Assembly: GCA_024226335.1 (NCBI GenBank)
Contig: JAAELY010000277.1
Span: 1-36,767 of the forward strand
Direction of reading: 5' to 3'
DNA: 36,767 nucleotides
From: a bacterium
GTDB lineage: Bacteria > Myxococcota_A > UBA9160 > SZUA-336
Below, one piece after another: positions 7,851-16,989 of this stretch. Numbering within the stretch: the first letter of the stretch is position 1; each line of letters begins with the position of its first letter. The position numbers and the translations under genes were made by a program. The notes under the pieces were generated by a model. That model was not told the origin of the DNA. It saw only the letters and a program-made list of their open reading frames with translations, and made no database searches.

Positions 7851-10295
7851 TCAGAAAAGCCGCTCGGCAATCCCCTCGGAAGTAACGCTCCAGGGAGTCC
7901 ACACGAGTGCGACGCGCTCGATCAACAGATCGGCTTTGCGGGGCCGGATCAGGCGCTCCTGTAGCGGAAGGGTCGCTGGATCGACGTTTTCCGCGACCGT
8001 CGCAGTCGCGTCTGCGAATTCCTCCTCCAGCTCGTCGAGCTTCCGACGCAACTCTTCCAGGAGTTCCTTCGCGCGTTCGACGTCACCGGCTTCGCGCGAA
8101 ATGCGCCCCGCTCCGCGCATCGTGGTTGCCGCTCTGCCAACACTCGACGCCTTGCGGCCGAAGAGCGCGCCCAGAACCGTGGCCGCTGCAGAAACGACGG
8201 TCTGGAATTTCTGTTGTTTGTGCTGCGACTGCTCGCGCTCGACACGCTGCTGGGCCCTCAGAATGCGCTCGTCCAGACGGGCCAGTTTGGGAGAAAATTT
8301 CCGACGCAGCTTTTCTACGGCCAGATCTCGCCGTTCGCGCGCAGCGAGAGCGAGTCTGCCGCGAAAGGCGCCCTCTTCCTCCTTTGGCTGCGAGTAGGTC
8401 TTCAGCTCCGAACAATGAAAAAGCGTCAGCGGCAAGTCTCGATAGGCGGCTGACTTCAGGCGCTTCTGCCACGAGGCATAACTCCTGACCCGAGTGGCGG
8501 CCGCAGGCAGGTCGGCCAGGCTCGCACCGGCTACGGGATCGTCTTCGAGCACAGGGAGACCCGGGAGTCGTTCTGCGCCATCCCACGGATTTGCGGGTGG
8601 GTCGTCGTTGAGCAGAGTCAGAAGATGCGCGTTCTCCCAGTAGTCACACTTCGAACGCGCGTCGGCATAGTGCAGGCTTGCCAAACCGAGCAGCGCCGGT
8701 CGATAGACGAGCCTTCCGGAGCCGGGTTTCCCGGGGGCACGCGACAACCAGTACTCCTCGATCTCGGGCGGGAGTAGCGCTCGTTCGAATGCATCCGAGG
8801 GTTCTGGCAACTGCGCTGCGACACCCATTTCCGTGACAGGGTGCCGGGTGGAAGACTGTCTGGCGGAAGGCTGTTTGGCAGCCTTCTTCGGGGACAGAAG
8901 ACGGATCTGTTCGCGGGTCAGTGGCCCGCGCAAATAGGACAGTGTCCAGCGCGTGTGAAATAGTTCGGGACGGTCTTCGTGCACGTTGTTCATGAGGAAC
9001 ACCCGGCTCTTGAGCCCGGACAGAATGCGATCCACCTGCTGACGATCGAAATTCCCGCCAGCGCTTGCAGCCACTCCTTCCAGTCCGTCGAGCACGCGCG
9101 CCTTGTCGCGCTCAGTCTGCAACCGGCCCAGAAACCAGGTGCCGCAGTTCGAAAGCCCCTTGTAGTCCAGATCAACCGGGTTCTGCGTCGCCAGCACGAC
9201 TCCCAGTCCGTAAGCACGCGCCTGCTTCAGCAGGGTGAGCATGGGAATCTTCGACGGGGGGTTCGCTGTGGGCGGGAAGTAACCGAACACCTCGTCCATG
9301 TACAGCAGCGCGCGCAAACTCGAAGTCCCCGGCTGTGAGCGCATCCACGACACCACTTCGTTGAGCAGCAACGCCACAAAGAACATGCGTTCGCGTTCCG
9401 ACAGATGTGCAATCGACAGCACGGCGAGTCTCGGCCGACCTTCGGGCGTGTAGAGCAACCGGCCGACATCGAGAGGTTCGCCCTCCATCCAGGCGGAGAA
9501 GCCCGGTGAAGCGAGGAGACTGTTCAAGCTCATGGCGAGTTCGAATCGCTCTGCGGCGGGAAAGAACGACTCCAGGTCCACGACGCCCAGACGTTCAAAG
9601 GGCGGCACCTGAATCTCGGCGATCAGCGATGCAATCTCGAGATCGCGCCCCTCGCGCCATGCGCGATCGACCAGGTTCGACAAGAGGATGTGTTCTCGAC
9701 TGCGGATCGGATCGGCTGTGATCCCCAGGAGCGAGAGCAAACCGGAAACCGCCGCCTGAACCCGATCGCGCAGGGCATCGTCATCTTCCGCCACGGCGGC
9801 CGATGGGGCGGCCAGCGAGCGCAGCACACACAACGGTCGGCCGACTCGACTTCCCGGTGTGTAGATCGCAACTTCGGCCGAATTGCGAAAGCGTTTGATG
9901 CGCTTTCCGCTCTGGCCCCACTCGGCCAGTCCCTTCTTCCAGAGTTCGGCGATACGCCCTGCGTACTGTTTGACGGTCATCGCCATGCGCGCGGCTTCCC
10001 CGGGGTCGACCCACGGTTCGAAGGCCTCGGCCTTCAAGCCGGGAAAGGTGAGCGCCAAATTCGAAAGATCGCCTTTGGGGTCGATGACGAGAGCGGGAAT
10101 TCCGTCGATCGCGGCCTCTTCCAGAAGCCCGATGCACAGTCCGGTCTTGCCACTGCCAGTCATGCCGACGCAGAGTGCGTGCGTCGTCAGGTCCTTGGAG
10201 TCGTACAGCAGCAGTTCGTCCTTGAGCTTTCCCGCTTCCGGGTCAAAGACGCGCCCGAGATAAAACGCTCCGAGTTTTTCGAAATCCGCGCTCAA
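7851..10295 (-). CDS. HerA-like P-loop ATPase with C-terminal coiled coil
   Basis: 814 aa from a TTG at 10295, chosen because GGGAGG lies 6 bases upstream; a GTG 22 codons earlier (10361) has no ribosome site. Walker A (GMTGSGKTG, about 44-52), an 'IDPKGDLSNL' segment, Walker B (LLYMDEVFG, about 325-335) and the ATQNPVDLDYKGLSNCG/LGRLQTERDK motor motifs place it in the HerA/FtsK DUF853-type ATPases, which translocate DNA or work with nucleases. The C-terminal third is unusual: a charged coiled coil, a short Ala/Val/Leu hydrophobic segment (VVSAAATVLGALFG) and a second Glu/Lys coiled coil. No NurA nuclease or defence gene is adjacent, so the pathway is open; DNA repair, conjugation-like transport or an anti-phage role are all possible. 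Confidence 0.8.
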   Translation of the reverse strand: MSADFEKLGAFYLGRVFDPEAGKLKDELLLYDSKDLTTHALCVGMTGSGKTGLCIGLLEEAAIDGIPALVIDPKGDLSNLALTFPGLKAEAFEPWVDPGEAARMAMTVKQYAGRIAELWKKGLAEWGQSGKRIKRFRNSAEVAIYTPGSRVGRPLCVLRSLAAPSAAVAEDDDALRDRVQAAVSGLLSLLGITADPIRSREHILLSNLVDRAWREGRDLEIASLIAEIQVPPFERLGVVDLESFFPAAERFELAMSLNSLLASPGFSAWMEGEPLDVGRLLYTPEGRPRLAVLSIAHLSERERMFFVALLLNEVVSWMRSQPGTSSLRALLYMDEVFGYFPPTANPPSKIPMLTLLKQARAYGLGVVLATQNPVDLDYKGLSNCGTWFLGRLQTERDKARVLDGLEGVAASAGGNFDRQQVDRILSGLKSRVFLMNNVHEDRPELFHTRWTLSYLRGPLTREQIRLLSPKKAAKQPSARQSSTRHPVTEMGVAAQLPEPSDAFERALLPPEIEEYWLSRAPGKPGSGRLVYRPALLGLASLHYADARSKCDYWENAHLLTLLNDDPPANPWDGAERLPGLPVLEDDPVAGASLADLPAAATRVRSYASWQKRLKSAAYRDLPLTLFHCSELKTYSQPKEEEGAFRGRLALAARERRDLAVEKLRRKFSPKLARLDERILRAQQRVEREQSQHKQQKFQTVVSAAATVLGALFGRKASSVGRAATTMRGAGRISREAGDVERAKELLEELRRKLDELEEEFADATATVAENVDPATLPLQERLIRPRKADLLIERVALVWTPWSVTSEGIAERLF

Positions 10296-10398
10296 GCCAA
10301 TCCTCCCAATCGTCTCAGTCCTGCGCGTGTATCGAGCGAACTGGAGATCGAACGCCTTCACGTGTTTAGATTAGACGAATTGCATGCGAGGTGGCGCG

Positions 10399-11436
10399 AT
10401 GAAGCTCGGATTGATGCTCGGCTACTCCGGACCGAGACTGCAGATTCCGATCGAGCGAGTTCAGCTGGCCGAACGGCTGGGTTTCGATTCGGTCTGGACG
10501 GCAGAGGCCTATGGTTCAGATGCGATCACGCCGCTCGCCTGGATCGCAGCGCACACGGAGCGCATCCGGCTCGGCACCGCAGTGATCCAACTCGCCGGCC
10601 GCACACCCGCGATGGCCGCAATGCAGATCGGGACGCTCGATCAACTGGCACCGGGCCGCGTGATCTGTGGGCTGGGCGTATCGGGACCGCAGATCGTCGA
10701 AGGCTGGTACGGGCAACCCTGGGGAAAACCCTATTGGAGAATCCGCGATTACGTGCAGATCATGAAGAAGATCTTCAAGCGCGAAGAGCCCGTCGAACAC
10801 GCCGGCCGTGAGTTCAACCTCCCGTTTACGGGCGAAGGCTCGCTGGGAATCGGGAAACCGCTGAAGTCGATTCTGCACATGAATCCCGAGATCTCGATCT
10901 GGCTCGGTACGGGCACCGATATGAATGTGCGTTTGACCGCCGAAATCGCCGACGGCTGGATGCCGCTCGGCTTCGTACCCGGAACCCTCGAGGAGTATCG
11001 CGCGGTGATCGAGGAAGGATTCCGGCGCGCGGGCAACGGCAAGAGCTGGAAGGACTTCGAAATCCAGGCGATGACGAGCGTAATCGTGACCGACGACATC
11101 GGAGCTGCATTGCAGGCCCCGAAACCGATGATCGCGCTCTATGTCGGCGGAATGGGGCACAAGAACAAGAACTTCCACAACGACATGATGGTCCGTCGCG
11201 GATACCCCGAAGCCGCCGCTCGCATTCAGGAACTCTATCTGGCCGGCCGCAAGACGGAAGCGGCCGAAGCGGTACCCGACGAATACATCGATGAGGGCGC
11301 CCTGCTCGGCCCACCGCAGCGAATTCGCGAGCGCTTTCGTGAGTGGCTCGACGCCGGCGTCACCGGATTGACCCTCACCACAGGGGATGAGCGGGCCATG
11401 GAGCTGATGGCAGATCTCGCGAAAAGCTCGAACTGA
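10399..11436 (+). CDS. LLM-class flavin / F420-dependent oxidoreductase
   Basis: 345 aa. The ATG at 10399 is preferred over one five codons upstream because GAGGT lies 6 bases before it. It is a TIM-barrel luciferase-like monooxygenase of the F420-dependent type: MKLGLMLGY opening, AERLGFDSVWTAEAYGSDA, RIRLGTAVIQLAGRTPAMAA, LAPGRVICGLGVSGPQIVEG and an ADGWMPLG segment. Family members of this kind use reduced F420 or FMN to oxidise or reduce alcohols, lipids or xenobiotics. It is cytosolic. It is divergent from the HerA-like ATPase and followed closely by tRNA-Val on the opposite strand, so it is probably monocistronic. Whether F420 is made by this organism cannot be judged from the window. 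Confidence 0.85.
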   Translation: MKLGLMLGYSGPRLQIPIERVQLAERLGFDSVWTAEAYGSDAITPLAWIAAHTERIRLGTAVIQLAGRTPAMAAMQIGTLDQLAPGRVICGLGVSGPQIVEGWYGQPWGKPYWRIRDYVQIMKKIFKREEPVEHAGREFNLPFTGEGSLGIGKPLKSILHMNPEISIWLGTGTDMNVRLTAEIADGWMPLGFVPGTLEEYRAVIEEGFRRAGNGKSWKDFEIQAMTSVIVTDDIGAALQAPKPMIALYVGGMGHKNKNFHNDMMVRRGYPEAAARIQELYLAGRKTEAAEAVPDEYIDEGALLGPPQRIRERFREWLDAGVTGLTLTTGDERAMELMADLAKSSN

Positions 11437-11446
11437 GCGGCGCAAG

Positions 11447-11523
11447 TGGTGGACGATACTGGACTTGAACCAGTGACCTCCGCGATGTCAACGCGGCGCT
11501 CTAGCCAGCTGAGCTAATCGTCC
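11447..11523 (-). tRNA. tRNA-Val (anticodon GAC)
   Basis: The reverse complement folds as a full cloverleaf: acceptor GGACGAT/ATCGTCC, D-arm GCTC...GAGC, anticodon stem CCGCG/CGCGG with loop TTGACAT (anticodon GAC), T-arm ACTGG-TTCAAGT-CCAGT, and an encoded 3' CCA (plus-strand TGG at 11447-11449). It lies between the LLM oxidoreductase and the MFS transporter. Confidence 0.97.
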
Positions 11524-11556
11524 GGAGCCTGCCGGCCGGAGCCGGAGGAGCGGCGG

Positions 11557-12843
11557 CTAGTATAGCGGCCGCGAGCGAAATCTCAGCAGGGGCAGGAACG
11601 AACCCGCCTGCAATAGGGCCGTGAGCGAAAAGAACCCCGCGTAGACCTCGAGCGGCGCACTTGCCCCAACCAGAAGCCGACCCAGGGCAATTCCGACCAG
11701 GGCCGGTACCAGACTCGAGATCACGGCGGTGGTGACGCCCGCGATCACCAGCGTGCGCGCAGGCGCATCGGACGGCGCCAGGTGGAAAAGCAGCTTCGTA
11801 TCGGCCACTCCGAATCCAGCGGACAACACAGAACGCCCGAAGAACACCGCAATCGCCAGCGCGAATGCACTCGGCCCGGGTTCGCGAATGGCCAGTAGCG
11901 GCAGCAATAGAATGCCCGCACCCACAGAGCAGACGATGAACACGGGAACCGGTCCAAGACGATCGGCCACCCGTCCCCAGAGATACAGTGACACGAAGCC
12001 CCCCGCGAAGACCGCAAGAGTCATGAGAATGAGCTCGGCGTCCGAGAATCCGACCTCTCTGCGGAGCATGACGATCGCAAAGGTCCCACTGGCCTTGCGC
12101 AAGGCGCCGAACCAGATGACCCCGGAGAGATAGCGGCGCAAATCGAGTCGCTCGCGCAACACGCCGAAGGCATCTCGCACGCGGATCGCAACACCCGTTC
12201 GCTCACTGCGCTCGGGCAGGCGCGCAATCAAGCCCACCCGGATCACACCGCAGACCCAGGCCCCCGCGAACACCGGGCCAAAGTCGCCGGGATGCGCGCC
12301 CAACCAGAACTGCGACCCCAGGTAGTAAAGGATCAGCGCACCGTGCCAGACAGAACGGATGGTTCCGAAAAAGCGTCCCGTTCGCCCCGGTTCCATGAAG
12401 CCGTTGAGGATCGGAAACCACGCGGTATTGCCGACGCGCAGACCCGCCGCGACCATCGCGATACTGGCGAGCACGACCGCGATCGCCAGACTCTCTTCTT
12501 GCAGAGCAAGGCTCGAGAAGAAAAGCAGCGGTGCGCCTCCAGCGAGCGCCACGAGCTGACCCAGGAGCAGGATGCGCCGCTTCGAAACGCGTCCGATCCA
12601 GCGCAAAGTGGGAAGCTGGAGCACCTGCATGAAATGGGGAAGTCCGCTCTGCAGACCCACGACCGCCTCACTTGCACCCAGCGATAGAAGCGCGAGCGTG
12701 GGGATCTTCTCGCTGAAGACATCCCAGAACGTCATCCCGAACGGATGACTTGCGACCGCCATTCGTCGGCCGCGAGCGCGTTCCGAAGCATCGAGGGGTG
12801 GAGCGGTCTGAGCGGGTTCAGAAGTCGCTTCGGAATGCTTCAA
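11557..12843 (-). CDS. Major facilitator superfamily transporter
   Basis: 428 aa from a TTG at 12843 whose bases overlap the TGA stop of the preceding SDR gene (TTGA), suggesting translational coupling; an ATG at 12762 is an alternative start. The protein is strongly hydrophobic with 11-12 predicted membrane segments and an MFS-type loop in the C-terminal half (YLWGRVADRLGPVPVFIV), plus RVSKRRILLLGQLVALAG after the second to third helices. It is an inner-membrane permease; the substrate is unknown. The first segment after the start (FWDVFSEKIPTLALLSLGAS) is only moderately hydrophobic. It is the last gene of the thioredoxin-TPR, SDR, MFS operon, which has 4-bp or 4-base overlaps throughout. 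Confidence 0.8.
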   Translation of the reverse strand: MKHSEATSEPAQTAPPLDASERARGRRMAVASHPFGMTFWDVFSEKIPTLALLSLGASEAVVGLQSGLPHFMQVLQLPTLRWIGRVSKRRILLLGQLVALAGGAPLLFFSSLALQEESLAIAVVLASIAMVAAGLRVGNTAWFPILNGFMEPGRTGRFFGTIRSVWHGALILYYLGSQFWLGAHPGDFGPVFAGAWVCGVIRVGLIARLPERSERTGVAIRVRDAFGVLRERLDLRRYLSGVIWFGALRKASGTFAIVMLRREVGFSDAELILMTLAVFAGGFVSLYLWGRVADRLGPVPVFIVCSVGAGILLLPLLAIREPGPSAFALAIAVFFGRSVLSAGFGVADTKLLFHLAPSDAPARTLVIAGVTTAVISSLVPALVGIALGRLLVGASAPLEVYAGFFSLTALLQAGSFLPLLRFRSRPLY

Positions 12844-13700
12844 TCGGCCGCCGTGTTCGCGAGGCTCGCGCTCAAGTCCCACAACTTTCGGGCATCCGCG
12901 TCGTTCAAAGCTGCGGGGCGGGGTTCGTGGAGCCTGCAGTCGTAATAGTAACCACCGCTGGCTTCGGCTACTTCCGTCGAGCGCGCCAGATAGATCGACG
13001 TCTCCGCTCCCTTTTCGGGACTGCGCGCAAACGGCCGCAGCGGTGCCCAGACCAGCTTCGCCAACCATCCGTTGTTGGCGGCCAGTCGCGTCGAAACCAG
13101 ACCCGGATGCAACGCATTCACCGTTACGTCGCGAGCCTCGAGTCGCCGCGCAAGTTCGCGCGTAAACAGAAGGTTCGCAAGTTTGCTCTGGCCGTACACG
13201 CGCATCACGCCGTAGCTCTGCCGTCCATCCACGTTGTCGAAATCAAAAGCCCCGACACCGCGATGCGCATCGGAAGATACATTGACGATGCGCGAAGGCG
13301 CGCTCTCGATCATGCGTTCGAGAAGCAGATTCGTCAGCAGGAAGTGTGCGAGATGGTTGACCGCAAACGTGGCCTCATTTCCGTCCACGGTCTCCTCGCG
13401 ACGCAGATTCACGATCCCCGCGTTGTTGATCAGGATATGCAGAGGCTTCGCGCTCGCCAGAAACGCCTGCGCCGCAACCCGCACCTGGTCCAGGGATGCA
13501 AGGTCACCACTCAAGAGATCGACCTCGGCATCGGGGGCCTCGGCCTCGATCACCGTGCGCGCCCGCTCACCGCGTCTAACATCGCGACACAACAAGACGA
13601 GTTTCGCTCCGCAACGCGCGAGCTCGATCGCAGTCGCCAGCCCGATGCCGCCGGTCGCACCGGTAATCAGGCAGGTCTTGCCGTCGAGTCTCTCCGTCAT
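12840..13700 (-). CDS. Short-chain dehydrogenase/reductase (retinol dehydrogenase-like)
   Basis: 286 aa, a classical SDR. The cofactor-binding TGATGGIG lies at 13-20, the structural NNAG at 92-95, and the catalytic Ser about 142-143 with Y169-G-Q-S-K173. LLCRD after strand two suggests preference for NADP(H) (basic residue following the strand), by family rule. The overall pattern (ALHPGLVSTRL, RIVNVSSDAHRG, GAETSIYLA) matches the retinol-dehydrogenase / WW-oxidoreductase-like group acting on lipophilic alcohols or ketones. Its ATGA start overlaps the stop of the upstream thioredoxin gene by 4 bp, and its own stop overlaps the MFS start, indicating one transcript. Confidence 0.9.
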   Translation of the reverse strand: MTERLDGKTCLITGATGGIGLATAIELARCGAKLVLLCRDVRRGERARTVIEAEAPDAEVDLLSGDLASLDQVRVAAQAFLASAKPLHILINNAGIVNLRREETVDGNEATFAVNHLAHFLLTNLLLERMIESAPSRIVNVSSDAHRGVGAFDFDNVDGRQSYGVMRVYGQSKLANLLFTRELARRLEARDVTVNALHPGLVSTRLAANNGWLAKLVWAPLRPFARSPEKGAETSIYLARSTEVAEASGGYYYDCRLHEPRPAALNDADARKLWDLSASLANTAAD

Positions 13701-14563
13701 CGGAACAGGAGCTTGGCCAGCTCCGACCTGAATCTCTGAGCCGTGGGATTCTGAGCTCCGAGAACATCGAACACGTCGATCATCGCCTTGCGCGCCGCCT
13801 CGTCTTCGTACCTGGGATCGCGTCGCACGACCTCGATCAAGACTTCGAGGGCTTCTTCGTAACGCCCGCCTCCACTCAGCAACTGACCGAGTTCGAGTCG
13901 CGCTCGAAGATCGTCCGGGTCGGCGCCGATGCGCGCCCGAAGCGTGTCTTCACCCTCGACACCCCCGGCCGCCAGGCGTGTGCGCAACTCGGCGGCCAGG
14001 CGCTCCACATCGGGCGCGATCGCCGCATCGGCGGGAATCCGACCGAGCAGGCGCAGCGCCTGTTCGAATTCGCCCGCCTCCGCATCGATTCGAGCCAGAA
14101 GAAAGAGCGCACCCGGATGGCGGGCCTGTTTTTCGAGCGCGTCGTTCAAACGTTCCTGGGCTGCTGAGGTGTTTCCCGCCTGGAGAAACTGCCCGGCCTC
14201 GGCGACCAGCTCGTCGGCCTCGCTCGGCAGCAACTGGGCCAGGAAACGCCTTGCATCCGCTTCGGGAACCAACCCCTGAAAGGCGGCGACAGGCTCGCCG
14301 TTCTTGAAGCCGACTACGGTGGGAACGCTGCGAACACCCAGGGAAGCTGAAACCTGTTGCGCCTGATCGACGTCTATCTTGGCGAGAATGAACTCACCGG
14401 CATGCTCCTGCGTCAATCTCTCCAGCATCGGCCCCAGTTGTTTACAGGGGCCGCACCAGGGAGCCCAGAAGTCGACGACCACCGGAGTCTGGTGCGATCG
14501 CTGGATCACCTCGCGCTCAAAATCGGCTTCGTTCACATTCAGGATCCAGGTCGCGTTGGCCAT
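13697..14563 (-). CDS. cnoX: Thioredoxin-TPR fusion (CnoX/YbbN-like co-chaperedoxin)
   Basis: 288 aa. The ATG at 14563 is chosen because it begins MANATWILNVNEADF directly before the thioredoxin fold; a GTG 14 codons earlier adds unrelated residues. The thioredoxin domain (about 8-112) keeps a full redox site, WAPWCGPCK (C37, C40), and the cis-Pro VRSVPTVVGF. Residues about 120-288 are TPR-like helices (LQAGNTSAAQERLNDALEKQ, GEFEQALRLLGRIP, GGGRYEEALEVL). This is the architecture of CnoX/YbbN, which passes protected substrates to chaperones; the retained CGPC differs from the E. coli protein, which lacks it, and is common in other phyla. It is divergent from the dsbD-like operon, 86 bp apart. 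Confidence 0.88.
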   Translation of the reverse strand: MANATWILNVNEADFEREVIQRSHQTPVVVDFWAPWCGPCKQLGPMLERLTQEHAGEFILAKIDVDQAQQVSASLGVRSVPTVVGFKNGEPVAAFQGLVPEADARRFLAQLLPSEADELVAEAGQFLQAGNTSAAQERLNDALEKQARHPGALFLLARIDAEAGEFEQALRLLGRIPADAAIAPDVERLAAELRTRLAAGGVEGEDTLRARIGADPDDLRARLELGQLLSGGGRYEEALEVLIEVVRRDPRYEDEAARKAMIDVFDVLGAQNPTAQRFRSELAKLLFR

Positions 14564-14649
14564 GACCCGAAACTGCCACAATCCGCCGATGCCCGTCGAG
14601 GCCACCTGGAAATGATGAGGTTCGCATTGCGTCCGATAGACTGTCCAAG

Positions 14650-16938
14650 ATGAAGAGAGTTCCAGACAGGCGGTTTCCCGGTATCACCGGGTTCGCGGCA
14701 GTTCTGTGGCTGATCGCGGCCTTCGCCGCCCTCCCGGTCCGTGCGGCACCCGACGTACCGGAAGGCGCCTTCGGCTCCGGGGCCGTGCAGAGCGGCAACG
14801 CTCGCGTCGAAGCCCGACTTCTGGTCGATCAGGCGGCCATCGCACCCGGCCAGAGCGTCCGCGTCGGCGTGCTCTTCGAACTCGATCGCGACTGGCACAT
14901 CTACTGGCGCAATCCGGGCCAGTCCGGACTCCCGACCCGACTGGACTGGAAGACTCCCGGAGCCCGAGTCGGAGCCATCCGCTGGCCCGCGCCGCACGTG
15001 TTCCGCGAAGCGGATGGTTTCATCACTACCTATGGTTATTCCGACTCAGTTCTGCTGAGCAGCGAAGCGCACTTTGAAGCGCGCGCCGGTGAAACACTCG
15101 ACCTCGCAGTCGACGTCGATTTCCTGGTCTGCAAGGTGCAGTGCATACCCGGCAGCATTGCACTGCGACGCGCACTGCCCGTCGCGGAGCAGGCGCAGGC
15201 GGCGGATCCCGCCACGCTGAAGGCGTTTTCCGAGTGGGATGCGCGCGTGCCCGTACCGGTCGAAAAACATGGGCTGACGGCCGATGCGCTTTACTCGCAG
15301 AGTGCAATCCGTCCCGACGACCGTTTCCGCGCCGCGATCTCCCTGGTGTGCGAGGACGACTCGGCGACCTGCAGCGGTCTGCGCCCAGCCATGCGCGACA
15401 GCAGCGAGGCCTTCGTTCCAGACCGTGTCGAGTCGATCGAACTCGAGGTAACCGGTACGCGCAGACATCCGTTTGCCGACGGACTGATCCTCACGCTGGC
15501 GGGAACGGCGAGTTCCGATGAACACCCGGGAGAACAACGCCTTGCCGGAGTGGCCGTGCTCGAAAACTCGAACGGCGCCCCCGTGCTGATTGAGATCGAC
15601 CTGGCCCTACCCCGCGCTGCGGCCGGGACCGAAGTCGTGGCGATTGACAACCCCTGGCTCGAACCGGAAACCGCTCCGTACCATGCAGCCGCTGTTCCCC
15701 TGTGGCAGGCGTTCCTGCTGGCACTGCTCGGCGGTCTGATCCTGAACCTGATGCCCTGTGTTCTGCCGGTGCTCGCAATCAAGGTTTTCGGAATCGCCGA
15801 GCGCGCCCACGAGGACCGCCGCGAAGTCCTTTCCCACGGCGCCGCCTATACGATCGGCATTCTCGTTGCGATGGCCGTGCTGGCCGGGGTGGTGGTCGGC
15901 CTGCGAGCCGCGGGTACCGCGGTCGGTTGGGGTTTCCAGTTTCAGGAACCGATCTTCATCGCTGCGATATGTGGCGTGTTGCTGGTTTTCGCTCTCAATC
16001 TGTTCGGCGTGTTCGAAATCTCCGCGGGAACCGGGCTGACGTCAAGAAACGCGGCATCGGGTCTGCGACGCAGTTTCTTTGAAGGTCTGCTCGCGGTCGT
16101 CGTTGCAACACCCTGCTCCGCCCCTTTCCTCGGCACCGCCGTGGGTTTTGCCTTCGCGAGTTCCCCGCCGGTCATCTTCTCGGTCTTCTTGGCGATTGGA
16201 CTCGGACTGGCCGCACCGTTTGTGGCCATCACGCTGGTACCCGGATGGGCACGACTGATTCCGAAGAGCGGAGCCTGGATGCTTCACCTGCGCGCGGGTC
16301 TGGGCTTCGCCCTCCTGGCGACGGTCGTCTGGTTGCTCTGGGTGGCGGGGCGCAGCCTCGGCTCCGACGGAGTGATTCTCCTGCTCGGTTTCTTGATGCT
16401 GCTCGGGGTCGCGACCTGGATCTTCGGAGCCGTGCAAGAGACGCGCGAGGACGGACGCGCTCCCGGGACCGCATTGCTGCTGAGCAGCTTCGCGCTGGCT
16501 GCCCTCGCATGGTTGCCTCTCCAGCCGATCGCAGCGCCAGACGCTAACGCGCCCGCGAGCGCCGACGCAGATGGCGCGCGCCCCTTTGCTCCGGCGGCGA
16601 TTGCGGCGGAGCTCGCGCTGGGTCGGCCGGTCTTCGTCTACTTCACTGCAGACTGGTGCCTTACGTGCAAGGTGAACGAGCACGTCGTGCTCACGGACCC
16701 GCGGATTGCGGACGAATTGCAGCTTCACGACATCGCCACGTTCAAGGCCGACTGGACCCTGAGGGACGAGGAGATTCGCAGGGAACTGGCCCGTTTCGGC
16801 CGCGCCGGAGTCCCCATGTACCTGGTCTATGACCCGCGCAACCCATCACAGCCGAAGTTACTGCCGGAACTCTTGACCGTAGATCTGCTGATCGACGCTT
16901 TCCGATCCGCTGGAACCCGGGCTGCAAATCGAAGCTGA
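14650..16938 (+). CDS. dsbD: Thiol:disulfide interchange protein, DsbD/ScsB type
   Basis: 762 aa membrane protein that carries electrons from cytosolic thioredoxin to periplasmic thiols. Order: signal peptide (1-32); N-terminal immunoglobulin-like domain with the ScsB-type NPGQSGLPT segment and a Cys pair CKVQC (about 161 and 165); an eight-helix membrane domain with the two channel cysteines in LMPCVLPVLAIK (about 367) and TPCSAPFLG (about 486); and a C-terminal thioredoxin domain with DWCLTCK (about 665-671). All three redox pairs are present, so it should be functional. The long N-terminal domain favours the ScsB subgroup over classical DsbD. No strong ribosome site is visible at the ATG. 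It probably forms an operon with the redoxin 51 bp downstream, and it is divergent from a thioredoxin gene. Confidence 0.92.
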   Translation: MKRVPDRRFPGITGFAAVLWLIAAFAALPVRAAPDVPEGAFGSGAVQSGNARVEARLLVDQAAIAPGQSVRVGVLFELDRDWHIYWRNPGQSGLPTRLDWKTPGARVGAIRWPAPHVFREADGFITTYGYSDSVLLSSEAHFEARAGETLDLAVDVDFLVCKVQCIPGSIALRRALPVAEQAQAADPATLKAFSEWDARVPVPVEKHGLTADALYSQSAIRPDDRFRAAISLVCEDDSATCSGLRPAMRDSSEAFVPDRVESIELEVTGTRRHPFADGLILTLAGTASSDEHPGEQRLAGVAVLENSNGAPVLIEIDLALPRAAAGTEVVAIDNPWLEPETAPYHAAAVPLWQAFLLALLGGLILNLMPCVLPVLAIKVFGIAERAHEDRREVLSHGAAYTIGILVAMAVLAGVVVGLRAAGTAVGWGFQFQEPIFIAAICGVLLVFALNLFGVFEISAGTGLTSRNAASGLRRSFFEGLLAVVVATPCSAPFLGTAVGFAFASSPPVIFSVFLAIGLGLAAPFVAITLVPGWARLIPKSGAWMLHLRAGLGFALLATVVWLLWVAGRSLGSDGVILLLGFLMLLGVATWIFGAVQETREDGRAPGTALLLSSFALAALAWLPLQPIAAPDANAPASADADGARPFAPAAIAAELALGRPVFVYFTADWCLTCKVNEHVVLTDPRIADELQLHDIATFKADWTLRDEEIRRELARFGRAGVPMYLVYDPRNPSQPKLLPELLTVDLLIDAFRSAGTRAANRS

Positions 16939-16989
16939 GAGCGCTGCTCAACGTCGGAAGCGGGTGAAACCCTTCCGAGGAGGACTCTC

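Noticed and set aside
12840-13068. Longer MFS transporter starting at 13068
   Set aside because: The extra N-terminal residues lie entirely within the SDR gene in another frame and are not membrane-like; the TTGA overlap start is better.
16042-16728. 228-aa minus-strand frame inside dsbD
   Set aside because: Antisense shadow of the membrane domain of DsbD, with Arg/Glu-rich sequence and no start signal.
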